From: Clitopilus passeckerianus
Taxonomy: Eukaryota > Basidiomycota > Agaricomycetes > Agaricales > Entolomataceae
NCBI GenBank assembly: GCA_944990035.1
Contig: CALYLX010000117.1
Span: forward strand, 1 to 64,000
Length of the DNA: 64,000 nucleotides
Direction of reading: 5' to 3'
Position numbers and translations under genes: made by a program. Below, piece by piece: positions 1 through 11,062 of the stretch. The first letter of the stretch is position 1. Each line of letters opens with the position of its first letter. Under the pieces are notes generated by a model that did not search any database, had not been told where the DNA came from, and saw nothing but the letters and a program-made list of their open reading frames with translations.

Positions 1-656
1 AGTAAGCTACCGTATCTCTCATCTGGTGCGCAGCGGCAATTCCTCATAACCAGGCTCGAGACTACGGCCACGATGGCGGCCACCGAGGATGCCATTACCG
101 TCCAAGCCATCGATATGGAGGTTATCATGGCGGCTATGATCGACATGGCTATGGAGGTGGTTATGGTCCTTGATATAGCGGTTATAATGATCGCCACCAC
201 TACAAGCGAGACGACAATTCATCCAAAGATGATGATCACAAGGATGATGATAATAAGTGGGCCGACCAAGGGAAGGATGGGTACAATAAAGACAGTTATG
301 GAAAGACGGTTATTCCGACTCCTGGCCCTTCGACTCGTCCAACCACGACCATAATCAGTTCGGAAAAGGCTACGACGGCAAGGATGCTCACGGTTACGAT
401 GACGGCCAGTACCACGACCCCAAGTACGACGATGGGATGTATCATGCTTGGTACGACAATAAAGGATATGACAACAAGGGATATGATGACAATGGGTATG
501 ATAACAAGCAGTACGAGGGGAAAGGGTACGACAACAAGGGATATGAGCAGAAGGGATACGATGATAAGGGGCATGAGGAAAAGGCTATGAGAATAAAAGC
601 TATGACGATAAGGGGAAGGATGATTCTCACAAAGACGATGGGAAGAACTAGCTTGT
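1..656 (+). pseudogene. Decayed copy of the Tyr/Gly/Asp/Lys-rich secreted protein family
   Basis: The signal-peptide exon lies outside the window. An intron appears to end at the CAG at 51-53 and the second exon opens at 54 with Ala-Arg-Asp-Tyr, exactly as in the intact relative at 7288-8159. The reading frame then breaks three times relative to that relative: an in-frame TGA at 171-173, a one-base loss near 302-307 and another near 583-585, both in short G runs. Across these breaks the protein still aligns: a His/Gly/Tyr-rich part, a Lys-Arg site followed by Asp-Asp, a GYDDGQYH-like segment and about ten pentapeptides of the type KGYDN. It lies in the opposite orientation to the other three copies. 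Part of the damage could be assembly error, but the stop codon is not explained by run-length error. No function is known. Confidence 0.7.
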
Positions 657-658
657 AG

Positions 659-1366
659 TCCAGGGCCTCGTGTAATTCTACCATATCTTAATGCATTTAT
701 TTATTCTTTGTTCACAACTTCTTCCTTAACAGTGTAAACCTGTGCCCGTTATATTACGTACAATAATTTTTTATGCACTAAGGTTTGATACATACACGAT
801 CAATACTTTCACTTAGGCGAATCGTTAAGTCTCCTGAATCAGTTCTAGTCGATCATTCGAGATGTCTTTTCTCCAAAATAATATCTATCTCGCTTCGAAC
901 ACCTTCCTTGAAAGTAGAGTCGATTAAGTTGCAGAGGACTTGGCAAGCCACTGCAGTCAGACAGTGAACGCAAACGTTCTTCGGCAGTCCGTTGGAGGAG
1001 TTCGAAGAGATTGAAGGGTCAGAGCTACCTAGCCTGACGGGTAAAGACGGTTAGTCGCGATCAAAGTTGAGGACCTGGTACCCAGATACTTCACATTTCA
1101 CAACTAGTATCTAAAACTGGAAATACATGACTAGAATACACACAACAACTAATATACCAGACAGATAGATCGACACCAAAGATAACCAAAAAAATGAACT
1201 CGGCCCGTAGATGGCGCCACCTCAAAAATCCCACATAGATGCCGTTTCAAACACCCTCTTCACTGGCTATCATGACCTCACGCGCGACCTCATAGGCAAA
1301 GGCCTTATCATCCTCACAGGAGCGCCGGCCTCGCCGCCTATGATCTCTCCCTCTTCTACTTCATCC
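659..1366. other. Intergenic stretch
   Basis: About 700 bases between the decayed secreted-protein copy and the last apparent exon of the minus-strand disordered gene. I see no convincing open frame, repeat or RNA gene. It is A/T-richer than the flanking exons, as expected for 3' flanks. Confidence 0.5.
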
Positions 1367-4300
1367 TCATCCTCCTCGTGCACGACGGACAGAGAACCTG
1401 TCCCCATCGTCTTCCTCTTCGAGCCTCGACATTGCCTCCCCCTCATCCTCCTCATCCTCTTCAAGCTCCTCAACCCTCGACACACCCTCCCCCTCCTCAT
1501 CCTCAACAACATTCACACCAAAAAGCGCCATCTGGCCTCCACCTGGCATCCCGTGTAGATGATCCAACTCCATTGACATGAACATCGAGCTCGTGTCACC
1601 GGGGTATATAGGGTAGGGGTTCAGGTTGAATGGGTACTCGAGCGAGCGGGAATCGTCTAGGTGGTCGTCGTGGTCGTGATCGTGGTCGTGGTCTTGGTCG
1701 CGATAGTGAGGCCGGGATCGAGATTGGGGTTGAGATTGGGAGGGAAGATCGAAGCTGGGAGTCGTTGAGGGATAGGTCCCTGGATTGGTCCTGACTTCGA
1801 CTCGCGTCGGGTCGTCGTCTTCGGAGGCTTCGGCTGAGGAGAGTCGTTGGTCTTGATCAGACCCCGACTGCGACTCCACCTCCATCGACTGGGACCTATC
1901 CTCGTCCTCGTCCTCGTCCTCTTCTACTTCCTCATCTTCATCCTCCCTATCCCGAACCGACTCCGGCGTCCTCAGACTCAACTCCATCATCCTTCCTGAA
2001 ATAACCTCATCCTCCTCCTCCCTGTCCCTATCCCTATCAACTATCCCATCACTAGTTCCAGTCTCGTAGGCGTAACAGGCGTCAAAGGCGTCGACGCCTA
2101 ACCGTTGGTTCATCCACCATCAATAAATCTCCAAACTCCCCTCCTTCTAGGTTTCCAAAATCAAAATCCTCTCCGAACCCTTCGTCCTCCGCCTCTGCCT
2201 CTGCGTTAGAAGGGGGTGGACGAGAAAGGAAGGATGTTGGAGAGGAGCACCGGGAGGAGATATTGAAACGCCAGTAGAGGAGAGAGGATAACTCGTGTTC
2301 GGGAACGAGCTCCCGCCTGGAGTAGCAGATCCCCACCACTGCCGCTGTCAACACCACCACCGTGACCGCCGGCATTAGCGGAAGACGCCTCAACACCTGC
2401 AACCGATAACCCCGTACTCGTCCCCGAAGACCCGACCCCAAACACCCCTGTCGTCTCGGGCGACGAGAACACAGAGGGAGATGACGAGGAGGGTGGGTTG
2501 GGTGAGGAGGGGGTTGTTGCGAGTTCCATGGATCTCTCCCGTTTTCGCTGGGGGTTGCTCGGCCTGCTAGTGGGTCTGGTGAGGAGAGAGGGAGAAGGAG
2601 GGTGGGGAAGGAGGAGTGAGGAAGTGGGTTGCCTGGGGAGAGTTGAGATGGGTGGGCGGGTGAGAGGGAGGAGGGCGTCTGGCGCAGGTGTAGGTGCGGG
2701 AGGAGGGAAGGCATTAGCGGGGTGGGGCTGGTATGGCGAGGAGAAGGGTGGACTTCCTGGGGTCCAGGATGCATCCGCTCTGCCTGACCACCTTCCTCAG
2801 GACCTCGATTGAGGTCCAGATGTGAAATAGATATATCAGCGGATACGCCGACGTCTCTACTTTCGTTATTCCGCTGTATAATCGATTTTGTTAGTGGCTA
2901 CCCTGTATAGATATGTAGATGACCAGCAGACTCACACCCATAGAATCTCGCCTTTCGTGCTCAAGACCATGTGCATGCATCCACTCCAGTGGTGTCTGTA
3001 CTCCGACTTCGGCGTATGCTTTCATCTTTACCGTCTCTTCTTCCTCAACCACCTTGTCCGCCTCTTCTTCCTCTTCGGCATCATCATCGTTTGACAAGTC
3101 TCGCTTGCGTTTCTTCCTCGGTGTACCAGGCCGTCGCGAGATCCGGGATCGAGGAGATTTTGGTGATTTGGGAGACTTTGACCTTTCTTTCTTCCCTTTG
3201 CCTTCTTCTCTCGGGGCTTGTCTTCCTCTCTATCTGCTTTTCCATTCCCATTCGAGAACTTGAGATCAATTTCACGGGGTCACCAAAAATGGACTCCTGT
3301 CCAACCCTCGACCTTCTTTCCTGTTCTTGCTCACGGTACCGCCTTGATAGTTCAGGTCTGGCTGGAGAGGAGACAACTGGTGGTTGAAACGAGAGAGAGA
3401 AGGCCGGGGATATTGGGAGGGGCCTGGTGAATGCTTAGAGGACGGTGGGTGACCTGGGGAGAAAGAGAGCAGGTGTAGGTCCGAGGTAGCAGATGCGGGG
3501 AGATGTGAGGTTGAGATTGGGGGTGGTCGACATCTGGTTCTGAATCAGATTCATGTTGGCCCTTGTCGCTATGAGCAGGTGGTGGAGGCCTTCGCTCCTT
3601 GACCATTCTCTCCAGTTCTTCCCTCTCTAGCTTGAATTTCTCGACCTTTGCCTCGAGATACCTCACCTCGTCTTGTACCTCATCGTACTTTGCATCTCTG
3701 GCCAGGTCCATAGACGGTTCATGAATAGAATCTTCTCCTGTCTTGAGTGACTTTGTAACTCTGAGGCGCTCATCTTCAAACGCGTCGATTTGAGTGGCCA
3801 AATGTTCAATCTGCGATTCCAGGCCAGTACGGTCGAGCGAAGTGGAAGGAGCAGAGAAAACATCGTCTTCCTCGATGTTCGAACTGCGCCACTTTTGTGT
3901 TTCTAGCTTGAATTTGTCGATTTGACCAGCGAGGAGTTTTATTTCATCGTCCAAGGGTCGTGTTTCTTTGGATTTGACGGTTTCTAGCTAGAAATAAATT
4001 GAGATAATTACGAGGGATTTATAGAAAACACGCACCTTTTTAGCCAAAACTTTGACTTCGTGCTCCAATTTCCTATTGGTATGATTCAACTCTTGAGTCG
4101 AATATTCTCGCTTTTTGGCAGTCTCGACTTCGCGTTTTGCGAGTTGAGCCTGTAGTACCAATATCCGAGATTTAGCAACTGCATGGCTCTTTTTCTCTGC
4201 CTGCAGCTGCGAATACAACGACTGGATTATCGAGCGAGCATACGAGACATCTTCGTCTGGTTTCTTCTCCTCGAGTTCAAGAGGATCGAGCAACCAAGTG

Positions 4301-4404
4301 CATTCCAGTCTTGAGACAGGAAATACTTGAAGATTTCCATGCGAGTCTTCAATTTTGCTAATAAACTCCTGAACAGCGTCTTTCAGTTCGTCCAGTTCGT
4401 CCAT
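1367..4404 (-). CDS. Coiled-coil and acidic disordered protein, frame disturbed
   Basis: I do not recognise this gene. It starts with MDELDELKDAV at 4404. Exon 1 runs 4404-4036, a canonical intron follows, and exon 2 begins at 3987. The first ~300 residues are heptad-like coiled coil with repeated segments such as KFKLE. Downstream comes an SPKSPKSP stretch, a basic nuclear-localisation-like patch (RKKRKRD), an acidic run and the segment VGVQTPLEWMHAHGLEHE. An intron at 2935-2874 with donor GTGAGT is clear. The C-terminal part (about 2113-1367) is dominated by Glu/Asp runs and an alternating His-Asp stretch. Between these pieces the frame changes near 3280, 2500, 2320 and 2100 without good splice sites, so exon joins there are unresolved. 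A nuclear scaffold-like role is only a guess from composition. Confidence 0.45.
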
Positions 4405-4418
4405 CGTCGTTGGCAACC

Positions 4419-7120
4419 ATGGCCAGCTCGGTGGCTGTGTCCACATCAATGCCTCTCACTTCCCCACTCACCGCTCCGCCGAGAAGGCTTTCAACGAGAA
4501 GGTCTTCAGCATGCGCACCAGATCCTTTCAACAAAGCCTACAGAGATGATATTCAGTCTACAAGTACATTGACAATCGTAAAAGTAGTCCAACAACAACA
4601 ACCGCAGCCAGATTTCCATCATCGACCATCGTCACCTCAGCGGGGCAGATCCTTCAGAGGCAGATCCAGAGCTGACCAGCAACAGCAGCAATCTCAAAAG
4701 ATGAAGCCTCATCGTCGCAGCGAATAACTTTTGCATTCAATGCTTTCCAGCCAACTCAAGCAGGTTCACCGCCTTCCTCTCCCCGTCTTCGTCCGTCCTC
4801 GCCCCACCGTCATCACTCCCATCGCGGTCTGCCCCAACCAAGGCTAGGCCCCGAGCAGCTCGTAGACCTAGCCAAGACTTCAATTCAGAGTTCCCAGCTA
4901 CCCCAGAACCAGAAAGAGACCAATCTTCAACCAGCAACATTCACTCCGCTCCCGTACAACATCTACCTCCCTTCATCGACCGCCCAGCCGAAGTATCTGC
5001 CCTCATATCCTCCCACCCCTCCATCAAGCTCTTCTCTCTTCTCTCCCAGACCTTCCCTCCTCCTTCTGATCACGTAGATCCTCTTACTATCGCCACGATC
5101 CCGGCCAACCCACACGAGTGGACCTACGCGCAGCTTTATGCCCATCTCACGCTCTCCACCCGCCAAGAAGTCCCAGACGATATCTGGGTCCTCAAAGCAC
5201 GTAAAGCGATCCTTACACACAGCGAGCTCATCTGGGAGCGTGTCAAAGGCGCACTCGGGGTTCCTCCCGAACTCGATTTCGACGCTGACCTTGAAGGGTT
5301 GGAAGAATGGGAAAAGCAACAGGTGCTGCTGCTGCTGCCGAAGACGCGGATGAAGCCAAACAAACCGAAAGCCCCGTTGAGGAAAAGTCTACTACTACTA
5401 TCACTACGACAGCAGCATCCCCCAACCCAGACCCTCCTCCCCTCCTCCCGCTCTGTCCGATCCGTGAGGTCAGTAAAATCTACATCCTCGATCGACACAG
5501 ACGACATCCCGGATGACGCCGGCCAGCCCGCGCGCGGACATTGGGACGATTGGGACGCCATCATGGATTCGCCTCTCTGGGCTCGCCCCAAGTCCAGACT
5601 TGCGCAGGACCCCGCTAGTCCGGTCTTCCCTAGTTATGGGGATTACGGATTGGAGGGGGAGAGGCCGCCCAGTCCGAGTAACTTGTTGGTCATTGAGCCG
5701 TTGTTGGTTAATCCCAATGCGGGGGGTATGAGTCCTGGAGGGACGGGAGCGGGAGGACCGCCGGCTGCGAGTGCGCATGCGGGGATGCTGTCGAGTGAGA
5801 TTACGGGTGTTGGGTTGGGGGATATACAGGAGGGTGCGGAAGAAGAAGAGGAAGGAGGAGCGGGTGATACGCCCGTTCCTCTTCAAGGCGAAGACTCGAA
5901 CGCCAACAAGGAGGAAGAAGGCTTGATTGCACCACAGGATATTCAGGGCTTACGCATTTCCACCAGTCCAGCATTCAATCCTATGTCCCCCTCCGCACTT
6001 CAAGCTTCTGTGCCACTTCCTCATATGCCGGGAGTTGGAATCCCAATCCCTCATTCAGGCTCTGGAAGCTCGTTGAATGCTCAGGCTGTACCGTCGCCTA
6101 TATCACCTCTCCCCGTACTACCCAGGCTACGGAGTCAGTCCTAGCCCGTCTGCGATCTACTCTTCCAACCCTTTCTTCACCTCTTCATCCACTACTTCCG
6201 CTGCACCAGGTGCTACCACCTCAACCGGCACCGGCACCTCCCCAATCATCGCCCCCAACCCCAGCCAGCCCAAATCCCGTCCAGGCTCGTTCTCCCTCGT
6301 AGGCGGGTTCCGCCGTTCCGGATCCTTCGGGTCATTGGGGTCACTGAGGGAGCTAGGCAATTTCTCGGCTGGGCATTTGACGAATACGAGTGGGATTGAG
6401 GATTCGGGGTCGGAGAGGAGTTTTTATAGTTCGTATGCTAGTGGTGGGGGTGGGGAGGGAGGGGTCCGAGGTTTCCTAGTAGTTTTGCACAAGCTAGGAG
6501 GAGGATGGGTGGTGCGGGTGGGGGGAAGAATAAAGTTGGGGCAGGGGGAGGAGGGGAGAACTAAAGATCCGTAAGTCCACTCTCCACCACGTTAACCCCA
6601 GAAATTGACTGATATAATTTTCGTTGACAGGGAAAATACACCTCTTAGCTTCGGAATCGGAATCGGTAGGAAACCACGGACATTATCGCAGTCTTCTACG
6701 ACGTCTATTCCGGCTTCAACTTCGGTACCGCTGGGCGGGAGTGTGGCTGGGTATAAGAGGTTGAGTTGGGGTGTGCCTACGCACACGGGGGCGAGTGGGT
6801 TGAGTGTGCTTGCGCAGAGTGCGGAGGGTGGGAATGGGGGAAGTGGGACGGCGACTTTCCTGTCAGCTGGGGCTGGGATCTGGGTGAGCGGCGAAGGTTA
6901 TTTTGCTCTCGGGGCTTTTTCTTTCAAGATCGATGTGGCACTGGGTGTTTTCGACGCATTTCGAATTGGCAAGACTTTTCTCAAGGTTCAAAATCACGAT
7001 ACAAGATCATACACGAGCAAACTCAACGAAAGATCCATTACGAACGATACCAACAATTATTTTCCTTTCTTATCTTGGTTTAGAATTAAAGAATCTGGGC
7101 TCTGGCAGATTTCCTTGTAA
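4419..7120 (+). CDS. Ser/Pro-rich disordered protein, frame disturbed
   Basis: I do not recognise this gene. The first ATG is at 4419, only 14 bases from the divergent minus-strand ATG at 4404, so the true start may lie further in. The N-terminus is Ser/Gln/Pro-rich. A more ordered segment around 4970-5300 contains the only part that looks folded, with NPHEWTYAQLYAHLTLS followed by an acidic helix-like stretch. The remainder is Ser/Gly/Pro-rich. A canonical intron (GTAAGT to TTGACAG) lies at about 6572-6630. Frame changes occur near 4690, 4850, 5330, 6112 and 6460; the one at 6111-6114 is in a run of four C. A TAA at 7118-7120 closes the last frame, close to the convergent gene ending at 7288. 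Confidence 0.45.
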
Positions 7121-7287
7121 TACGAATTGTCTGTAAAGATACAGAATGATCCAAAATGGTGTATACATTGTATTCAATTATTGTCAATGGACGTCATGAA
7201 GACCAATTTGAAAGTCATTAATTGTTTCGAGATTAAATAAATGGGTTAATGGGTTTGAGTATTGCAGATATATTGCCGTGATACTAA

Positions 7288-8159
7288 TTAATTCTTCCCA
7301 TCGTTCCCATCATCCTTATGCAAATCGTCATAACCTTTGTTTTCTTCGCCCTTATTGTCGTAACCCTTCTCTTCATGGCCTTTATTATCGTACCCCTTAT
7401 CATCATGCCCCTTCCGTTCGTATCCTTTCTGCTCATACTCCTTCTTATCATATCCCGTCTGCTCGTGCCCCTTGTTGTCGTAGCCCTTCTCCTCGTACTG
7501 CTTGTTATCATAGCCCTTATTGTCATAGCCCTTGCCGTCATAACCCTTGTTGTTGTACCCCTTATTGTCGTAACCCTTGTTCTCGTCCCAAGCATGATAC
7601 ATCCCATCGTCGTACTTGGGGTCGGGGTGGTACTGGCCGTCGTCGTAGCCATGGGCATCCTTGCCGTCGTAGCCTTTGCCGTATTGGTTATGATCGGGGT
7701 TGGACGAGTGGGAGGACCAGGAGCTGGAATAGCCGTCCTTGCCATAGCTATCTTTGTTATAACCATGCTTCCCCTGGTCGGACCATTTGTCACCTCCTTC
7801 CTTGTGATCATCATCCTTGGATGAGTTGTCGTCCCGCTTGTAGTGATGGTGGTTGTGATAACCGCCATGGCCGTGGCCGTAGTCTCGATGGCCATGACCA
7901 CCTTCATAGCCATGTCGGTCATAGCCGCCGTGATGGCCTCCATGTCGATGGCTTGGGTGGTAGTGGTTGTATCCTCCTCGATAGTAACCACCACGGCCGC
8001 CATCGTGACCGTAGTCTCGAGCCTGATAAATGAGGTTGAATTACTGTAAAGCAGCTTGAAGATATGATGGCTTACCTCGATGCTGTTAATGCCAGCAATG
8101 GGACTTGCAGCTGCAAAGGCAGCGAGAGCAAGAGTGAACGCGGTGTACTTGGCGAACAT
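7288..8159 (-). CDS. Secreted Tyr/Gly/His-rich protein with 17 KGYDN-type pentapeptides
   Basis: Two exons, 8159-8076 and 8022-7288, joined in phase 0, encode about 272 residues. Exon 1 is a signal peptide (MFAKYTAFTLALAAFAAASP). Mature residues ~29-90 are Gly/His/Tyr-rich with Arg-Gly-Gly-Tyr turns. A Lys-Arg followed by Asp-Asp marks the change to a hydrophilic Asp/Lys-rich half. After a GYDDGQYHPDPKYDDG segment come 17 tandem pentapeptides of the form K-G-Y-D-N (7578-7324) and a short acidic tail. There is no Cys in the parts I translated. The composition resembles adhesive, surface-coating or metal-binding disordered proteins, but no known family fits and no function can be assigned. It is the only intact long-repeat member of the cluster. 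Confidence 0.8.
7324..7578 (-). repeat. 15-bp tandem repeat encoding 17 pentapeptides
   Basis: Seventeen consecutive 15-base units encode Lys-Gly-Tyr-Asp-Asn variants. Gly-Tyr is the most conserved pair; the last two positions vary among Asn, Asp, Glu, Gln, Gly, Lys and Arg. The periodicity keeps other frames open, giving a Met/Thr-rich frame and a hydrophobic antisense frame that are not genes. Confidence 0.9.
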
Positions 8160-8274
8160 GTTTGAGTAAGAGAAGTTTGTTTATTAAGAAGTCAAAGCAG
8201 TTGATAGAGTAGCTGAGCTGGTAGAGCACTAGTTCGCTGGACTGGTGATACCTGAATCTGCCCAATTCAATACC

Positions 8275-8503
8275 CTTTTATACGTTTTCCCTCGAATTAG
8301 GGGATGGCCAGGTGATGCACAGTAGAGGAGAAATTCGGGCATCGTCGTCATTCCTCCTCTTCAGTAGTCAAATTCTGACGCAAAGATGTGAGAAGGCTGT
8401 GATAGGGAGGAGGAGCGCAAGAAGAAGAGGGGGGAAAGGGGGGAAAGGAGGAGGCAAAGTGAAAGGAGAGAATACGCCACACCGGTGAGAATGTGTGACG
8501 TCA
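8275..8503 (-). promoter_or_regulatory. Promoter of the 7288-8159 gene: TATA, CGTCATT/CTC-rich element, CRE palindrome
   Basis: On the coding strand a TATAAAAG-like box lies at about 8283-8275, ~118 bases before the ATG. An element read on the + strand as CGTCATTCCTCCTCTTCA lies at 8346-8363, 187 bases before the ATG. A perfect TGACGTCA palindrome, the bZIP/CREB-type site, is at 8496-8503. The second element recurs at matching distances in the two neighbouring paralogues. Confidence 0.5.
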
Positions 8504-9287
8504 TCACGGGAGCAAAGATGAAACCAAAAAATTGCTCCTTTTGCTTGAGTGGCAGTGACCGAGGAAACTCTGTCCAGACAGGCGCACAAAAAGACGCCAA
8601 AGAAGTCGGTGAAGACGGAAGGGATAGTTGTGCCAAAATGGGTGGATGAAATGAGGATTTCTGAGGAGCCTGATGTTACGATGGGGGTGATAGATCATAC
8701 ATTATTGGAACTCGACGTTTTAAGAATAATGAACATCGAGCGAGACGAGTCGCCTGGAATGCAACTGGAATCCCAACGAACGTCACCACTGAAGCCAGCC
8801 TACCAACGAAAAGGCGGTCTAGGAAGTTCTCTGCCCGGAGAATGCCAGCCGTGCTGACCCGCCTGAGGATATCCAGTGGTCAACTCTGATTCGGCTCAAA
8901 GGCTGCCTGTCTATAAAAACCAATCATCAGTCAGTAGACTTACTCATCAATTCGGTCAACTTGAACGACTAGTCGAATAATTGGTCAATGGCCACGGTCA
9001 AAGTCATCGACTCGGTTGAATGACTGGTCATTGATCCTACGTTATTCCCGACATTCCTCCAAGTCGTTTATCTAAGTTGACTCGCCCGCACAAGTGTGTC
9101 GAGACATTCTAACCAAAGCGGACGGCGACGTATGTCTCAGGGAAGTGAGGCGAACAGTGAGATATGTGAAGAATATGCAGAAACGATAAAGAGTAAGTGC
9201 ATGAATTAAGCGGAAATCAAGATCTTTTCCTAGTAAGGGAACAAGTACAAAAGCGGCTATTCTACGATTCAATCTCTAGTATTCTGC
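8504..9287. other. Intergenic stretch with GGTCAA cluster
   Basis: No supported gene. Open frames here lack an ATG or are random. A 50-base part (8954-9001) holds three GGTCAA copies and the 10-base palindrome CGACTAGTCG (about 8966-8975). It may be upstream regulatory DNA or a relic of something lost. Confidence 0.35.
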
Positions 9288-9959
9288 TCAATGCTTTCCA
9301 TAGCTAGAATCATCATTACCCTTGTTATCATAACCTTTCTGCTCCCAGCCTTTATTGTCATATCCATTGTTAACACCCCACTTATTGCCGTCCCACTTGT
9401 TATCATAGCCCTGGTTATAGGACCAACCATGGTACTTGCCATCGTCGTAGTTGGGATTGGGATGATATTGACCATCGTCGTACTTTGGGTTGGGGTAGTA
9501 CTGGCCGTCATCGTATCCATTGGCATCTTTCCCATCGTACCCCTTGCCGGACTTGTCGTTGCCGTAGTTGGAATCGTAATAACCGTTCTTGTTATAGCCA
9601 TCTTTCCCTTGGTTATACCGCTTGTCATCGCCATCCTTGTGTTCTTCCCCTTTGCAGAATCGTCGTCGCGCTTGTAAGGATGGCGATCACGGTATCCGCC
9701 ATAGTCTCGATGGCCATAACCACTTCCATAACCATGTCGGTTATATCCACCATAGTGGCCGCGGTATCCCGGGCTGTAATGATTGTAGCCACCATAGCAT
9801 CCATGGTGGTAATCTCGGGCCTAAACCAGATGAATGAGTTATCGATACAGAAGAAGGTAAACAGACGGTAATTACCTCTAGCTCATTGTTGGCCTGGACG
9901 GGGCTTGCAACTGCAAAGGCAGCGAGGGCAAGCGTGAATGCAGAGGACTTAAAGAGCAT
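9288..9959 (-). pseudogene. Secreted Tyr/Gly-rich paralogue with one frameshift
   Basis: Exon 1 (9959-9876) encodes a 28-residue signal-peptide exon starting MLFKSSAFTLALAAFAVASP. Exon 2 opens at 9820 with Ala-Arg-Asp-Tyr. Both exons match the 7288-8159 gene in size and phase. Frame is kept to the Lys-Arg-Asp-Asp site. Then, at a run of four C on the + strand (9647-9650), one base is missing and translation would enter a Met/Thr-rich frame. In the restored phase the protein aligns to its relatives down to a TGA at 9288-9290, with two copies of a Tyr-Asp-Asp-Gly-Gln-Tyr-His/Tyr-Pro-Asn-Pro unit and several GYDNK units. Because the break is one base in a run, this may be an intact gene with an assembly error. 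Confidence 0.6.
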
Positions 9960-10064
9960 ATTGAATGAAGAGTGGTAATTGATTGAGTAAGAGTGAGATA
10001 AGCAGTTGTTGGGTAGCGAAAGAATGCGCTAGTTGATGCCTAAGTCCTGAAAATTGTAGCCCTC

Positions 10065-10255
10065 TCTATACCTTTCGGGGAGGATTAGGAGACCTCCCAG
10101 AAGCTGTGAGGGTGTGGAGATTTATCGTCATTTCTCTTCTTGCAAGATTATGCTGTGGAGGCGAGAAAGAGGAGGTGATTGGTGAAGGTGCACAGAGGCA
10201 CCCCTTTCAACTGGGTCAGAGAGTAGGGTACGTCACAGTAGGGGATCTGACGTCA
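10065..10255 (-). promoter_or_regulatory. Promoter of the 9288-9959 copy
   Basis: A TATA-like box (GGTATAGAG on the coding strand) lies at about 10072-10065, ~106 bases before the ATG. The shared CGTCATTTCTCTTCTT element is at 10126-10144, 167 bases before the ATG. A perfect TGACGTCA palindrome is at 10248-10255. The same three parts occur in the same order at the 7288-8159 gene. Confidence 0.5.
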
Positions 10256-11062
10256 ATGCAGGGAGTGTTCCTCCTTTCTGCCTCAGTGGCGGTGAGTTCA
10301 AGCAGAAAGCTCGTAGACCCCTGCGAGCGGTTGGTAACACTTTTTGAGATGTGCATGACATTGCAAATTCTTGCTTAGATGCATGAAGCGCATGAATGAC
10401 AAGAATGGCAGGAGAGACGCCTTGCAGAGGCCAATTTGAGCACCTTTAAATGCATCGTGGTAGTGAAATGAGTCCTCAGATGCACCGTAGATGGTCCTAG
10501 CGCTCCTCCAAGGTCCGGAGTGCGCCCCTCTACCGAATTCTACTAACGAGCCATATCCATTGTCAGATTGGGAGAGGTGATCAGAGAAGCTCAAATGCAC
10601 CAGGATTTGTGTTTTGTAGTGTCAAACATCGTTCCACTCAACCCGAGTTCCAAGAATGGCCAATCCAGGCTTGGACTACGGTATAACCTAGTGATATGTG
10701 TCTCACTTACCGAGCCGGTATAAGGTTCTATTCGCGGAAACAGGTGAATGCTGGGTGAATGTGTGGAGGAAAGAGAGTGTGCGTGCGAGGAAACTCGGTC
10801 TGATTCAGACCTTGTTGACAAATGGGGACTGTTCAGGCAAACTTCAGGCTCAAACGGATAGCCCCCTTGATCATGACCTCTATTGGGACTGCTTCAGTAG
10901 GTCAGACGGATACAAAAGGGTTGCATCATGAGTTCCCAGAGGTTCGCGGACTAAGGAGCGATTCGAGATAGTGAAGAAATGCAAGACTGAATTGGTATGG
11001 ACAACAAATATGGTAGCGAAAAGGAGCATATATATTTGACAGCTATGAACTGTGAACATTAT
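10256..11062. other. Intergenic stretch
   Basis: About 800 bases between two secreted-protein copies. No frame with an ATG start, coding bias or homology that I recognise; no repeat seen. Confidence 0.4.

Noticed and set aside
7318..7824. Long hydrophobic frame on the strand opposite the secreted protein, resembling a membrane protein
   Set aside because: It is the antisense of GYDNK codons, which read as Leu/Val/Ile. The same artefact occurs opposite all four copies (for example 9291-9677 and 10997-11593).
7284..8159. Met/Thr-rich frame of 291 residues starting at the signal peptide
   Set aside because: It reads through the 8075-8023 intron. Splicing gives the Tyr/Gly-rich frame shared with the paralogues.
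8205..8280. tRNA-like sequence with a D-arm-like TAGCTGAGCTGGTAGAGC and a 7-bp hairpin after it
   Set aside because: Position 33 is C instead of U, the T-arm box is poor and no acceptor stem forms. It lies in the leader of the secreted gene, where the paralogue has related sequence without a tRNA shape.
8549..8857. 102-residue frame downstream of the CRE palindrome
   Set aside because: It begins with GTG, has no family resemblance and lies in promoter-like DNA.
10106..10378. 90-residue frame upstream of the middle secreted copy
   Set aside because: It overlaps the shared promoter element and CRE palindrome and shows no coding character.
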